From: Rhizorhabdus wittichii RW1
GTDB taxonomy: Bacteria; Pseudomonadota; Alphaproteobacteria; Sphingomonadales; Sphingomonadaceae
Direction of reading: 5' to 3'
DNA: 64,000 bases
Assembly (NCBI GenBank): GCA_000016765.1
Contig: CP000699.1
Span: 124,001-188,000, forward strand
Below are positions 7,983 to 17,194 of the stretch, piece by piece (within the stretch, counting starts at the first letter, position 1; the number at the start of each line of letters is the position of its first letter). Position numbers and translations under genes: made by a program. The notes below the pieces were generated by a model, which had not been told where the DNA came from, did not search any database, and worked only from the letters and a program-made list of their open reading frames with translations.

Positions 7983-8759
7983 TCAGGCCGGGACCGCCGG
8001 GGCAGGCGCGGGGGCCTTGCCCTGCTGCATCTGCAGCGAGAAGACGTCGCGAATCAGCGACAGCGAGAAGAGGTGGGCATAGATCAGCGGCAGCAGGCCG
8101 CTCTGGACCATCTTGCGCAGCACGTCGCCGCGCAGCTCCTTGAGCTTGTCCTCCGATATGATCTGGAAGCCGCGATAGACGAAGGGCTGGCCGCCGCCGT
8201 CGGGCTCGATCGTCACTTCGCCGTCGATCAGCAGCTTGTTCTGGATCAGCTCCTGCATGAACATGCCGGTGCGCATCCCCGCCTGCTCGAACTGCTCGCA
8301 GAAGGCGAGGGTGTTCCTGATCGCCTCCGACGGCTCCTCGCCCTCGAACAGCGGGGAACCCTCTTCGAACTCGCCCAGCAGGCCGGCGGTGCTGTCGAAG
8401 CACAGCGACAGGTCCTCGCTGTCGGGCCGCAGCCGCGCCAGCATGAACGGATAGCGGCGGACATAGGCCGGGACATAGAGGTCGCGGGTCGGCTGGCCCT
8501 GCTCGTCGGTGAAGACGTTGACGCCCTCGTTCAGGCCGAACAGCGCCAGCGGCACCGGATCGGGGCCGACCGAGAAGACGATCGGATAATGGCGCTGCGC
8601 GGGGATGAACTCCTCGACGGTCAGCGGCACCGCATGCGCCTTGCCGAAGAACTCGGCGCTCTCCATCGTCTTCGCCTTCCAGGTGGCGTGGAGCTGGCTC
8701 GAAAGGGGCTGCAGATCGTTATAGAAGAGGGGCAGGGCGTTGGCCGGGGCGCTCGCCAT
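7983..8759 (-). CDS. SapC family protein
   Basis: A 258-residue protein of the SapC family (named after a Campylobacter S-layer-cluster protein). Typical pieces are 'LPLFYNDLQPLSSQLHATWK' at the N-terminus, 'HAVPLTVEEFIPAQRHYPIVF', 'NEGVNVFTDEQG', 'YVPAYVRRYPFML' and 'EDLSLCFDSTAGLL'. The C-terminus is Pro/Ala-rich. The molecular function is unknown; in Sphingomonadales and Caulobacterales, SapC genes often lie near TonB receptors or Trp halogenases, but none is present here. The start is the ATG at 8759; longer upstream readings are not family-like. A 65-bp gap separates it from the FAD-linked oxidase gene. Confidence 0.82.
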   Translation of the reverse strand: MASAPANALPLFYNDLQPLSSQLHATWKAKTMESAEFFGKAHAVPLTVEEFIPAQRHYPIVFSVGPDPVPLALFGLNEGVNVFTDEQGQPTRDLYVPAYVRRYPFMLARLRPDSEDLSLCFDSTAGLLGEFEEGSPLFEGEEPSEAIRNTLAFCEQFEQAGMRTGMFMQELIQNKLLIDGEVTIEPDGGGQPFVYRGFQIISEDKLKELRGDVLRKMVQSGLLPLIYAHLFSLSLIRDVFSLQMQQGKAPAPAPAVPA

Positions 8760-8824
8760 CGAAAATCTCCTGAGGACTATCGGTTTCGCGTTCGGACGAC
8801 GGGCCCGAAGGATGCCGCCGCCGT

Positions 8825-10282
8825 CTATTGGTCCTCGCCGCCGGAAGCAAGCGGAACAAGCTTTCCGGGGTTCATGATGCCCAGCGGATCGATCGCCCGC
8901 TTGATCGCGCGGAGGGCGTTGAGGCGAACCGGATCGGTCAGCCGCGCGAACTCGTCGAGCTTGGCCTGGCCGATGCCGTGCTCGGCCGACAGCGACCCGC
9001 CGACCGCGGCGACCCGGTCGTGGACGAGCGCGCTCGCCGCCGCGCCATGCTCGGCGATCCAGGGGCGGCGCGGGGCGTCCTCGGGCGGCAGCAGGTTGAA
9101 GTGGATGTTGCCGTCGCCGAGATGGCCGAAGGCGATGATCCGCGACCCCGGATAGCGCGCCTCGATCTGCTCGCGCTCGCGCTCGAGGAAGGCGGGCATC
9201 TCCGACACCGGCACCGATATGTCGTGCTTGAGCGAGGGGCCGTCGATCTTCTCGGCCTCCGAGATCGATTCGCGCAGCGCCCACAGCGCCTCGGCCTGCG
9301 CCTCGTTCGCCGCGAGCGTCGCGTCGACGACCAGCCCGTCCTCGATCGCGGCGGCGAGGGTCTGTTCGAGCGCGTCGCGCGGATCGGGCCCGCCGGCCGT
9401 CCCCACCGCCTCGACCAGCACGTTCCACGGGCAGGGTTCGGACAGCGGCGCGCGCGCGCCGCCGATGTTGCGAAGGACCAGCGCGAGCGCGTTGTCGGGC
9501 ACCAGCTCGAAGCTCTCGACCGCCTCGCCGGTCCGTTCCTCGAGCCGGCGGAGCAGCGCCAGCGCCGCTCGCGGATCGGGCACCCCGACCCAGGCGACCG
9601 CGCGCGCGGCGACGGCCGGCACCAGCCGCAGCGCCGCGGCGGTGACGACGCCGAGCGTCCCCTCGGCGCCGGTCAGCAACTGGCGCAGGTCATAGCCGCG
9701 ATTGTCCTTGCGCAGCGTGGCGAGGCCGTCGAACAGCGATCCGTCGGGCAGCACCGCCTCGATCCCCAGCACCAGCGCGCGCATCGGCCCGAAGCGCAGC
9801 ACCTGGGTGCCGCCGGCATTGGTCGAGACCAGCCCGCCGATCGTCGCCGATCCCTTGGCGGCGAGCGACAGCGGGAAGCGCCGGCCGATCGCGGCGGCGG
9901 CATCGTGCAGGTCGGACAGGATCACGCCGGCCTCGGCGATCACGGCATTGTCCTCGGCCGAGATCGCGCGGATGCGGTTCATCCGCCGCAGCGACAGCAG
10001 CAGCGCCGACCCGTCGGCCGGCGGAGTCGCCCCGCCGACGGTGCCGGTATTGCCGCCCTGCGGCACCAGCGCGACCCGCGCCCCGGCGGCGAGGCGGACG
10101 ACCTCGACGACCTGCGCGGTCGAGCAGGGCGCGAGCAGGGCGGGGGTCTCGCCGCGATAGCGGTCGCGCCAGTCGGTAAGCCAGGGGGTCACCAGATCGG
10201 GATCGGTGACGAAGCCCTGCGGCCCCAGCAGGGCGCCGAGACGGTCGAGCAGCAACGGATCGGGGGCATGGGGACGGGACAT
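8825..10282 (-). CDS. FAD-binding oxidoreductase, D-2-hydroxyacid dehydrogenase type
   Basis: A 485-residue flavoprotein of the vanillyl-alcohol-oxidase superfamily (FAD_binding_4 plus FAD-oxidase C domain). The FAD site reads LVPQGGNTGTVGGATP (about residues 75-90), and 'VSTNAGGTQVLRFGPMR' follows. The C-terminal substrate/metal site contains IIAFGHLGDGNIHFNLLPP and SAEHGIGQAKLDEFARL. This arrangement fits D-2-hydroxyglutarate or D-lactate dehydrogenases of the GlcD/D2HGDH group; the exact substrate is not readable. An upstream extension exists, but the ATG at 10282 gives a normal length. Confidence 0.85.
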   Translation of the reverse strand: MSRPHAPDPLLLDRLGALLGPQGFVTDPDLVTPWLTDWRDRYRGETPALLAPCSTAQVVEVVRLAAGARVALVPQGGNTGTVGGATPPADGSALLLSLRRMNRIRAISAEDNAVIAEAGVILSDLHDAAAAIGRRFPLSLAAKGSATIGGLVSTNAGGTQVLRFGPMRALVLGIEAVLPDGSLFDGLATLRKDNRGYDLRQLLTGAEGTLGVVTAAALRLVPAVAARAVAWVGVPDPRAALALLRRLEERTGEAVESFELVPDNALALVLRNIGGARAPLSEPCPWNVLVEAVGTAGGPDPRDALEQTLAAAIEDGLVVDATLAANEAQAEALWALRESISEAEKIDGPSLKHDISVPVSEMPAFLEREREQIEARYPGSRIIAFGHLGDGNIHFNLLPPEDAPRRPWIAEHGAAASALVHDRVAAVGGSLSAEHGIGQAKLDEFARLTDPVRLNALRAIKRAIDPLGIMNPGKLVPLASGGEDQ

Positions 10283-10450
10283 GCGCGCAGCATAATGCAG
10301 GCGTCGCGCGATTTGCCAGCCCGTCCGGCGGCCGGCCGGTTCCATGGCCTGTCAGTTCATCCGGGGTTCAAGCGATTGCGTCGAGGATCGAACCGGGTAA
10401 GGATCGCGTATAAGCGCGAAATCTCGACAAAGGGTGGATTCTCGACCGTG

Positions 10451-10927
10451 ATGCCTGGCCGCTTGCCGCGATTGCTGTGTGCCGGAAGACTGCCCACGGT
10501 TCTTGTCGCCCTCGGAACGGGGCTCGGGCTCGCCATCCCCGCGGCGGCCGATCCGCGCCCGATCCGCGTGGCCCCGATCCGCGTGGCCCAGGTCACCGTC
10601 GAGCAGTCGCTGATCGTGCGGGTGCCGCGCCGCGTTCCGGCCAAGCCGCTGCGCTGGAAGGAGAAGAAGGGCCCCAAATGCGTCGCGATGAGCACGATCG
10701 CGGGCGCCGCCGTGGTCGCCGACGACGCGATCGACCTCGCGCTCAAGGGCGGGCAGCGGCTGCGGGCGCAATTCTCCTCGCGCTGTCCGGCGCTCGACTA
10801 TTATTCGGGCTTCTACATCCTGCCGACCGAGGACGGCAGGATCTGCGCCGATCGCGACGTGATCCGCACCCGCTCCGGCGGCCAGTGCGAGATCGAGCGA
10901 TTCCGCAAGCTCGTTCTCGACGATTGA
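10451..10927 (+). CDS. Hypothetical secreted/periplasmic protein
   Basis: A 158-residue protein. Residues 1-33 form a signal peptide (a basic start, then a hydrophobic VLVALGTGLGLAIPAAA core with an Ala-X-Ala cleavage site). A repeated RPIRVAPIRVAQ stretch follows, then a domain with KEKKGPKCVAMSTIAGA, four cysteines, FSSRCPALDYYSGFYILP and DGRICADRDVIRTRSGG. The same layout is common in sphingomonad exported proteins of unknown function. A much longer open frame in this phase is antisense to the oxidase gene and is not coding. It precedes the RNA helicase gene by about 95 bp. Confidence 0.72.
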   Translation: MPGRLPRLLCAGRLPTVLVALGTGLGLAIPAAADPRPIRVAPIRVAQVTVEQSLIVRVPRRVPAKPLRWKEKKGPKCVAMSTIAGAAVVADDAIDLALKGGQRLRAQFSSRCPALDYYSGFYILPTEDGRICADRDVIRTRSGGQCEIERFRKLVLDD

Positions 10928-11023
10928 GCCCCGTCGGACCCCTAATTTCCTTGACAAAACACGGCCGGACGCTCAATCGCGCGCTCTGTGCGGCGCTCAT
11001 TGCCGTCTTTTCCGGATAGCTTC

Positions 11024-12370
11024 ATGTCCTTTGCCGATCTCGGCCTTTCTGACGAACTCCTCCGTGCGGTCTCGGAGGCCGGCTATAGCGAGCCGACCCC
11101 GATCCAGGCGCAGGCGATCCCTCCCGTCCTGATGATGAAGGACCTGATCGGCATCGCCCAGACGGGGACGGGCAAGACCGCCAGCTTCGTGCTGCCGATG
11201 ATCGACATCCTCGCGCATGGCCGCAGCCGCGCGCGCATGCCGCGCTCGCTGATCCTGGAGCCGACCCGCGAACTCGCCGCGCAGGTGGCCGAGAATTTTG
11301 AGAAATATGGTAAATATCATAAACTTACCATGGCTCTCCTGATTGGTGGTGTGAACATGGGCGATCAGGTCGCCGCGCTCGAGAAGGGCGTCGACGTGCT
11401 GATCGCGACCCCGGGCCGCCTGATGGACCTGTTCGGCCGCGGCAAGATCCTGCTGACCGGGTGCAGCCTGCTCGTCATCGACGAGGCGGACCGGATGCTC
11501 GACATGGGCTTCATCCCCGACATCGAGGAGATCTGCACCAAGCTGCCCGCGCAGCGGCAGACGCTGCTCTTCTCGGCGACGATGCCCGCGCCGATCAAGA
11601 AGCTGGCCGACAAATTCCTGTCGAACCCCAAGCAGATCGAGGTGTCGCGGCCGGCGAGCACCAACCTCGCCATCGACCAGTCGCTGGTCGAAACGTCGAG
11701 CCGGGCGAAGCGCGAGACGCTGCGCGGCCTGCTCAACGGCGGGGATGTGTCGACCGCGATCATCTTCTCGAACCGCAAGACCACGGTGCGCGACCTCGCC
11801 CAGAGCCTCGGCCGTTACGGCTTCAGGGCCGGGCAGATCCACGGCGACATGGAGCAGCCCGAGCGGCTGCGCGAGCTCGACCGCTTCAAGGGCGGGGAGA
11901 TCAACATCCTCGTCGCCTCCGACGTCGCGGCGCGCGGGCTCGACATCAAGGGCGTCAGCCACGTCATCAACTTCGACGTGCCCTGGCACCCCGACGACTA
12001 TGTCCACCGCGTCGGCCGCACCGGCCGCGGCGGCGCGACCGGCACCGCGATCACGCTGGTGACGCCCGAGGACGCCGAAGCGATCGAGGCGATCGAGAAG
12101 CTGACCGGCAACAAGATCGCCCGGCGCGGCAAGCCGGCCGGCGCGATCGAGGAGGCGGCCCCGGAAACGGCCGAGCCGCGGCGCGAGAAGCGCGAGCGGG
12201 GCGGACGCCGCGAGAAGAAGGCCGAAGTGCCCGCGCCGCGCGAGGCGAAGCGCGAGGAGCGCGACCGTCGCCCGCGCCGCGACGACCGCCGTCGCGACCC
12301 CATCGACGACGAGCCCGACGACGGCTGGAACGGCCCGGTGCCGGGCTTCCTGAGCGTCAGCCTGGGCTAA
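11024..12370 (+). CDS. DEAD-box ATP-dependent RNA helicase (RhlE-like)
   Basis: A 448-residue RNA helicase that remodels RNA secondary structure in the cytoplasm. All core motifs are present in order: the Q motif (PTPIQAQAIPPVLMMKDLIG), motif I AQTGTGKT (residues 46-53), PTRELAAQ, TPGRL, DEAD in VIDEADR (about residue 152), SAT, 'RGLDI' and HRVGRTGRGG (about residue 327). The C-terminus is a long basic/acidic tail rich in Arg and Glu (EKRERGGRREKK), typical of RhlE-group enzymes. The ATG at 11024 gives MSFADLGLSDELL. A TTGACA box lies at 10951, but its -10 partner is poor. A palindromic repeat follows the stop. Confidence 0.93.
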   Translation: MSFADLGLSDELLRAVSEAGYSEPTPIQAQAIPPVLMMKDLIGIAQTGTGKTASFVLPMIDILAHGRSRARMPRSLILEPTRELAAQVAENFEKYGKYHKLTMALLIGGVNMGDQVAALEKGVDVLIATPGRLMDLFGRGKILLTGCSLLVIDEADRMLDMGFIPDIEEICTKLPAQRQTLLFSATMPAPIKKLADKFLSNPKQIEVSRPASTNLAIDQSLVETSSRAKRETLRGLLNGGDVSTAIIFSNRKTTVRDLAQSLGRYGFRAGQIHGDMEQPERLRELDRFKGGEINILVASDVAARGLDIKGVSHVINFDVPWHPDDYVHRVGRTGRGGATGTAITLVTPEDAEAIEAIEKLTGNKIARRGKPAGAIEEAAPETAEPRREKRERGGRREKKAEVPAPREAKREERDRRPRRDDRRRDPIDDEPDDGWNGPVPGFLSVSLG

Positions 12371-12378
12371 CAGTCTCC

Positions 12379-12469
12379 GTCATTCCCGCGAAAGCGGGAA
12401 TCCACGGTCACGGGACATCCAGTCTCTTGCGAGCCGCCGTCCATGGATTCCCGCTTTCGCGGGAGTGAC
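12379..12469. repeat. Paired palindromic repeat (CATTCCCGCGAAAGCGGGAAT type)
   Basis: Two copies of a palindrome with core TCCCGCGAAAGCGGGA lie in inverted orientation, one at about 12379-12405 and the other at about 12443-12469, so the whole unit can form either two small hairpins or one large stem. The intervening 37 bp is unrelated. This palindrome is a widespread dispersed intergenic repeat in proteobacteria. It begins 8 bp after the helicase stop codon and may also protect or terminate the transcript. Confidence 0.75.
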
Positions 12470-12490
12470 GCAGGGAGCCGCTCTAGCTTA

Positions 12491-12545
12491 TTGTTTTACC
12501 GCGATTTTCGAGTCGGCAGATGTTTCCATCTGCCTGGAAATCGCT
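12491..12545. repeat. Hairpin repeat, copy 2
   Basis: The second copy of the element at 7587-7640, in the same orientation and with about 87% identity. Outer pairing GCGATTT/AAATCGC encloses a perfect inner stem GGCAGATG/CATCTGCC with loop TTTC. Compared with copy 1, one inner base pair is exchanged (A-T for G-C) on both strands. It abuts the stop codon of the M20 peptidase gene and lies after the paired palindrome, so it occupies the space between two convergent genes. Confidence 0.7.
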
Positions 12546-13952
12546 CTATTTCGACAGGTCGACGATCAGCGTCCGCATCAGCCGCAGCGCCGGATCGATG
12601 CTCGCCACCGGCGCGCGCTCGTTCAGGCCGTGCGAGAAGTCGTCGGCGGGGTTGAGGAACATGCCGAGCACGCCGTAGCTCGGCACGCCCTTCGCGCGGA
12701 AATAGAGGCTGTCGGTGGCGCCCGCCGCCATCTGCGGCACGATCGGCAGGCCGGGGAAGCTCTGGTCGATCCCCTTGCGCACCGCCTTCATCAGGTCGGG
12801 GCGGAGCGGCGAGGCGTCGCTGCCCAGCGGATGGTCGAGGATGGTGACCGTCGCCTTGGGATTGTCGATCACCTTGGCCAGCGTGTCGCGGACGCTGTCG
12901 ATCGGGACGCCGGGGAAGATGCGGCAGTTGACCGACACCGTCGCCTTCTGGGGCAGCGCGTTGAGCGCATGGCCGCCCGACAGCATGGTGGGCACGCAGG
13001 TCGTGCCGGTGATGCCGACATATTCGGGCTCGGCGCGCAGCGTCGCGACCGCCGCCGCGTCGTTGGGATCGTCGGCGAAGCGCAGCATCGCCGCGCCGAT
13101 CGTGCCGCCGACCTGCTTGCCGGTCGCCTTGAAATAGGCGCGGGTGATCTCGTTGACCTGGGCGGGGAATTTATAGGCGGCGATGCGGTCGATCGCCTGG
13201 GCGAGGGTGGCGATCGCATTGGTGGCGCCCGGCCGGCTCGAATGGCCGCCGGGGTCGGTCACGCTGATCTCGATGTCGGCATAGGTCTTCTCGCCGCCCT
13301 GGACGTAGAAGGCGACCGGCTTGCCCTGGTCGTCGAGCATGCCGCCGCCGCCGTCGGCGTTGAGCAGCAGCTCGGCATCGCCGCCATAGCGTTCGGCCAG
13401 CCGCGCGGTCGTCGCCATCGCGGTCTCCTCGTCGCCCGACAGCAGCAGCAGGATGTCGCGCGACGGCTTGAACCCCTCGGCCTTGAGCTTGAGCAGGGTG
13501 GAGACCAGCACCGCGTCGCCGAACTTCATGTCGAGCGCCCCGCGCCCGTAGACGAAGCCGTTCTCCTCGACCGGGACGAAGGGATCGCGGGTCCAGTCGG
13601 ACGGCCGCGCCTCGACCACGTCCATGTGGCCCGACAGCAGGATCGGCTTGCCCTTGCCGGTGCCGCGATAGCGGGCGGCGAGCGAGATGTCGTCGCCGTC
13701 GCCCTCGATCACGATATCCTCGGCCGCGAAGCCGCCCTGCTTGAGCAGGCCGGCGATATAGTCGGCCATCGCCCGGGTCTGGCCCCGGCCATGGACGGTC
13801 GGGATCGCGATCATCTTCTTCCAGATGTCGAGCATCTGGCCGTGCTGCGCGGGATCGACCGGGGTCGGCGCGGCGCCATGAACGGGCTGGGCGGCGAGGG
13901 GAAGGATGGCGCCCGCGAGCAGGGCGATCGGCAGGGTTCGGGAACGGCGCAT
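12546..13952 (-). CDS. M20/M25/M40 family metallopeptidase, exported
   Basis: A 468-residue zinc carboxypeptidase-like enzyme. Residues 1-27 form a signal peptide (IALLAGAILPLAAQPVHGA). Zinc-site motifs of clan MH are clear: LLSGHMDVVEA (His and Asp ligands), GRGALDMKFGDA with the bridging Asp, and LLLLSGDEETAM with the catalytic Glu. The dimerisation domain contains 'DPGGHSSRPG' and 'MLSGGHALNALPQKATVSVNCR'. It is expected to trim peptides in the periplasm. The next gene on the same strand (PLD-like) is 54 bp upstream. Confidence 0.9.
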   Translation of the reverse strand: MRRSRTLPIALLAGAILPLAAQPVHGAAPTPVDPAQHGQMLDIWKKMIAIPTVHGRGQTRAMADYIAGLLKQGGFAAEDIVIEGDGDDISLAARYRGTGKGKPILLSGHMDVVEARPSDWTRDPFVPVEENGFVYGRGALDMKFGDAVLVSTLLKLKAEGFKPSRDILLLLSGDEETAMATTARLAERYGGDAELLLNADGGGGMLDDQGKPVAFYVQGGEKTYADIEISVTDPGGHSSRPGATNAIATLAQAIDRIAAYKFPAQVNEITRAYFKATGKQVGGTIGAAMLRFADDPNDAAAVATLRAEPEYVGITGTTCVPTMLSGGHALNALPQKATVSVNCRIFPGVPIDSVRDTLAKVIDNPKATVTILDHPLGSDASPLRPDLMKAVRKGIDQSFPGLPIVPQMAAGATDSLYFRAKGVPSYGVLGMFLNPADDFSHGLNERAPVASIDPALRLMRTLIVDLSK

Positions 13953-14006
13953 CGATGCGTCCTTACAAGGATGAAAGCCGGAGATTGGCGGGGCGACGGG
14001 CGGCCG

Positions 14007-15632
14007 TCAATCGTCGAGCTGGCGGGCGGCGTTCCACAGCTTGCGGAACTTGCGCCGCCAGCGGCCGCGATTGCGTTCGCGCCGGGCGCGGCGCTTCTCG
14101 CGGATCGTGTCGAACAGCTGCCGGGTGCCGCGCCGCAGGAAGCCGCGGAACAGGCCGCGGTTCGACAGCGGCTCGAACCGCTCGTCGACCGATTCCGGGT
14201 CGAGCAGGCTGCTCGCGCCGATCGCCAGCGTCGCGTCGCTCCATTCGTGCGGCTCGAAGGGGAGGAGCGACTTGGCCGGGCCGATCAGGCATTCGACCGT
14301 CGCGATCAGCGATCCGGTGCGGTCGAAGGCGTCGCGCACCGCATCGGGCGTGGCGCCCAGATGCTCGGCCATCAGCAATTCCCGCAGCCGCCGGATCGCC
14401 GGATCGGGGGCGTCGGGCGCCTCGCTTTCGAGGGCGATGTCGCATTCGCTGTCGAGCCCCATCGACCGGTTGTTCATGTTCGACGACCCGACCCTGAGGA
14501 TGCGGTCGTCGACGATCAGCAGCTTCGAATGGACGTAGATCGGCTTCCGGCCGGCGGTGACGGGGGTGTAGATCTGGAAATGGTCGTCGCGGTCGATCTC
14601 CGCCAGCGCGAAGAACAGCTCGGCCCGCGCGCTGCCCATCGCCGCTTCCTGCAGCCAGCCGTCGGCGCTGATCGGGTTGACGATGACGATCTCGGGCGGA
14701 TGGCGCTCGGTCAGCCGCCGGGCGATCGCCTCGGCGACACGGCGCGACGCGAAATACTGGTTATCGGCATAGATGAAGCGCTTCGCCGCCGCGATCATGT
14801 CGACATAGAGCTGCTCGATCTCGCGGACCTCGGCGGCGCCCTCGCTCTTCGGATGGGTGCGGGCGATGGCGACCGGCCGGTCGTGGAACAGCGGCTCGAC
14901 CTGCTCGGGCCAAATCCCGCCATGCGGGGCCGGCACGGGCAGGTCGTGGCCGGTGGCATGTTTCCAGCGGTCGCGGGCGAGGTCGCCCAGCGCGGCGGCG
15001 GCGGGCCCCTCGATCATCCCGGCGGTGTCGTGCCACGGCATATAGGGCTTGCCGTTCGGCCGGTGGCGGCGCGGATCGCCGTCGAGGTGCAGCGGCGTGT
15101 CCCAGCGGTCCTCGGTCATGTCGATGCCGCCGCACAGCGCCACCGAATCGTCGATCACGAGGATCTTCTGGTGATGGGTCGCGCCGATCGGGTGGCTGCT
15201 GTCGAAGCGGATCGAGACGTTGCGGGTCATCCGCCAGCGGATGATGGTGAAGATCGACAGCCCGCGCGTCAGCATCTTCAGGAAGCCCATGTTCCAGATC
15301 AGCAGGTTGATCCGCAGATCGGGCCGGCGCCGGACGAGCCAGGGGATGAACTGCGCCAGGCAATTGGGCGGCTCCTCGCCGTCCCCGCCGGCGGGGAGGT
15401 CGGGATCGAGCAGGATGCGCGGATCGACGTCCCAGCCGACCAGCAATATCTGCTCGCGCGCGCGGAGCATCGCGTCGCGCGCGGTGCGGAAATAGTCGGC
15501 GGCGTCGACGATCACCGCGGCCCGCGAGGCCCGCTCGATCCGCCAGCAATTCTCGCCCTTCGCGAACATCCCGCTCGACATCATCCGCCCGATAGCGACC
15601 TTATGGCCTGATTCTGGCCCCGTAACATCCAA
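14007..15632 (-). CDS. Phospholipase D-like phosphatidyltransferase family protein
   Basis: A protein of up to 541 residues with the two HKD motifs of the phospholipase D superfamily: HHQKILVIDDS with CGGIDMTEDRWD downstream, and HSKLLIVDD with GSSNMNNRSMGLDSECD downstream. Each half supplies one catalytic histidine. Such enzymes hydrolyse or transfer phosphodiesters and include cardiolipin synthases, but there are no N-terminal membrane helices here, so a soluble PLD is more likely. The C-terminus is strongly basic (REKRRARRERNRGRWRRK). The start is uncertain: ATG at 15632 or MMSSGMF at 15584. Confidence 0.85.
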   Translation of the reverse strand: MDVTGPESGHKVAIGRMMSSGMFAKGENCWRIERASRAAVIVDAADYFRTARDAMLRAREQILLVGWDVDPRILLDPDLPAGGDGEEPPNCLAQFIPWLVRRRPDLRINLLIWNMGFLKMLTRGLSIFTIIRWRMTRNVSIRFDSSHPIGATHHQKILVIDDSVALCGGIDMTEDRWDTPLHLDGDPRRHRPNGKPYMPWHDTAGMIEGPAAAALGDLARDRWKHATGHDLPVPAPHGGIWPEQVEPLFHDRPVAIARTHPKSEGAAEVREIEQLYVDMIAAAKRFIYADNQYFASRRVAEAIARRLTERHPPEIVIVNPISADGWLQEAAMGSARAELFFALAEIDRDDHFQIYTPVTAGRKPIYVHSKLLIVDDRILRVGSSNMNNRSMGLDSECDIALESEAPDAPDPAIRRLRELLMAEHLGATPDAVRDAFDRTGSLIATVECLIGPAKSLLPFEPHEWSDATLAIGASSLLDPESVDERFEPLSNRGLFRGFLRRGTRQLFDTIREKRRARRERNRGRWRRKFRKLWNAARQLDD

Positions 15633-15681
15633 CGCGCCGCCGCCCGTTTCGTGCCATTGGAGGCCGTGGCGGGAGGCGGGA

Positions 15682-17109
15682 TCAATGCCGCACCAGCTTC
15701 CACAGCGCGGTGATCACCGACCGCTGGAAGACGAACAGCGCGGCGATCCACACCACCGCCAGGATCGCGGCCGCCTCGATCACCGCCGGGATCGGGTGCG
15801 CCGGAATGCCGCCGCCGCGCGCCATGTCGATGGCGATGCCGGCCGCCGCCACCACCGCGCAGATCGCGATCGACGGCATCAGGCTCGCCAGCACCTCGCG
15901 CACGGTGAACAGCTTCAGCCGCGCGCCGAGCCGGATCGCCGCCGCCGCATAGACCAGCGAGACGCCGACCGTGCCGATCGCGACCAGGACGATGTCGGTC
16001 CGGCTCAGCATCGCCAGCATGACGACGCGCGCGCCCTGTTCGCAGATGCTGAGCAGGAACAGCGGGCGGGCATGGCCGAGGCCCGAGAGCGAGGCGCCGA
16101 GCACGACGAACTGCCCGGTGATCGCCGCCGCCACGCACACCCATGGCGCGGGCGCGATCGAGGCCTGCCACTGCCAGCCATAGAGGCCGATCAGGATCGG
16201 CGCCGACTGGGTGGCGATGCCGATCATGATCGGGGAGAAGATGCAGCCGAACAGCCGCATGCGGAGCAACAGGGTGGTCCGCGCGTCGACGCCGCGGCGC
16301 ATCTCGTGCGCGACCAGCGGGGCGAGGATGCTGAGCACCGGCGGCGCGGCATAGTTCCACAGCATCCGCGGCAGCATCTCCGCCCGGTCGAGGAAGGCGG
16401 CGGGGGCGATGCCGAGCGAGCGGCCGACGAACAGTTCGTTGAGGCGCGGGCCGATCTGGTTGAGCAGCGTGCTGCCGAGCACCCAGCCGGTGAAGGAGGA
16501 GATCGACCGCCAATGGACGAGGGCGGGGCGGAAGACGAAGCCGGCCGGGCGGCTGGCGAGCATCACGCCCAGGCTGACGATCCCGCCGGCCAGCGTCGCA
16601 TAGGCCATCGACAGCGTCCCCCAGCCGAGGAAGGCGAGGGCGACGGCGGTTCCCCCGCTGGTGGCGGCCCCGGCCAGGGTGGCGGCCATGATCGCCTTGA
16701 ACCGCAGCGCGCGGTTGAGCAGGCCATGGGCGAGCACCTGGAAGGGCGCGAGCAGATAGGTGAAGGCGACGATCCGCAGCACGTCGGCGATCACCGCCGC
16801 GCGGTAGAAGGCGGCGATCAGCGGCGCGGCGGCGAAGATCAGCAGCGCGAAGCCGAAGCTGGCGATCATCGCCAGGCCGAGCGCGGTGCGGATGCGGGTC
16901 TGGTCGAGCTCGGGCGCGGAGACGAGGAACATGTTGATCCCCGCGCTGCGCAGCGTCTGCGCGATCATCACCGCCGCCAGCGCGATCGAGAAGGCGCCCA
17001 GCTCGTGCGGCGACAGCAGGCGGGCGACGATCAGGCTGGCGGAAAAGTCGATGACGAACTGGATCACGGTCTGGATGCCGACGATCCGCGCCATCGCGCT
17101 GCCGCTCAT
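15682..17109 (-). CDS. Oligosaccharide/polysaccharide flippase family membrane protein
   Basis: A 475-residue integral membrane protein with about 12-14 hydrophobic segments, beginning 'MARIVGIQTVIQFVIDFSASLIVARLLSPHELGAFSIALA'. This is the typical opening of Wzx/PST-type flippases of the MATE-related MOP superfamily, which move lipid-linked oligosaccharides across the inner membrane. No glycosyltransferase genes adjoin it, so the cargo is unknown. The start ATG at 17109 (MSGSAMARIV) is preferred over an in-frame TTG two codons upstream. Confidence 0.85.
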   Translation of the reverse strand: MSGSAMARIVGIQTVIQFVIDFSASLIVARLLSPHELGAFSIALAAVMIAQTLRSAGINMFLVSAPELDQTRIRTALGLAMIASFGFALLIFAAAPLIAAFYRAAVIADVLRIVAFTYLLAPFQVLAHGLLNRALRFKAIMAATLAGAATSGGTAVALAFLGWGTLSMAYATLAGGIVSLGVMLASRPAGFVFRPALVHWRSISSFTGWVLGSTLLNQIGPRLNELFVGRSLGIAPAAFLDRAEMLPRMLWNYAAPPVLSILAPLVAHEMRRGVDARTTLLLRMRLFGCIFSPIMIGIATQSAPILIGLYGWQWQASIAPAPWVCVAAAITGQFVVLGASLSGLGHARPLFLLSICEQGARVVMLAMLSRTDIVLVAIGTVGVSLVYAAAAIRLGARLKLFTVREVLASLMPSIAICAVVAAAGIAIDMARGGGIPAHPIPAVIEAAAILAVVWIAALFVFQRSVITALWKLVRH

Positions 17110-17194
17110 GCTCAAAAGCCGTCGTCCTTCCCCAGAGGTGCGCCGACGACGCTACAGCCCATGATCGGCTTCGTGAAGATGGCGCGCGATCCGA

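Noticed and set aside
8828-10450. A very long plus-strand open frame leading into the gene at 10451
   Set aside because: It is antisense to the FAD-linked oxidase gene and its translation is Arg/Gly/Gln-rich without domain features; high GC gives such open frames by chance. Only the part from 10451 has a signal peptide and conserved-looking domain.
12465-15611. A 1048-codon plus-strand open frame
   Set aside because: It runs antisense through the M20 peptidase and phospholipase-D genes, whose catalytic motifs are intact; composition is that of a shadow frame.
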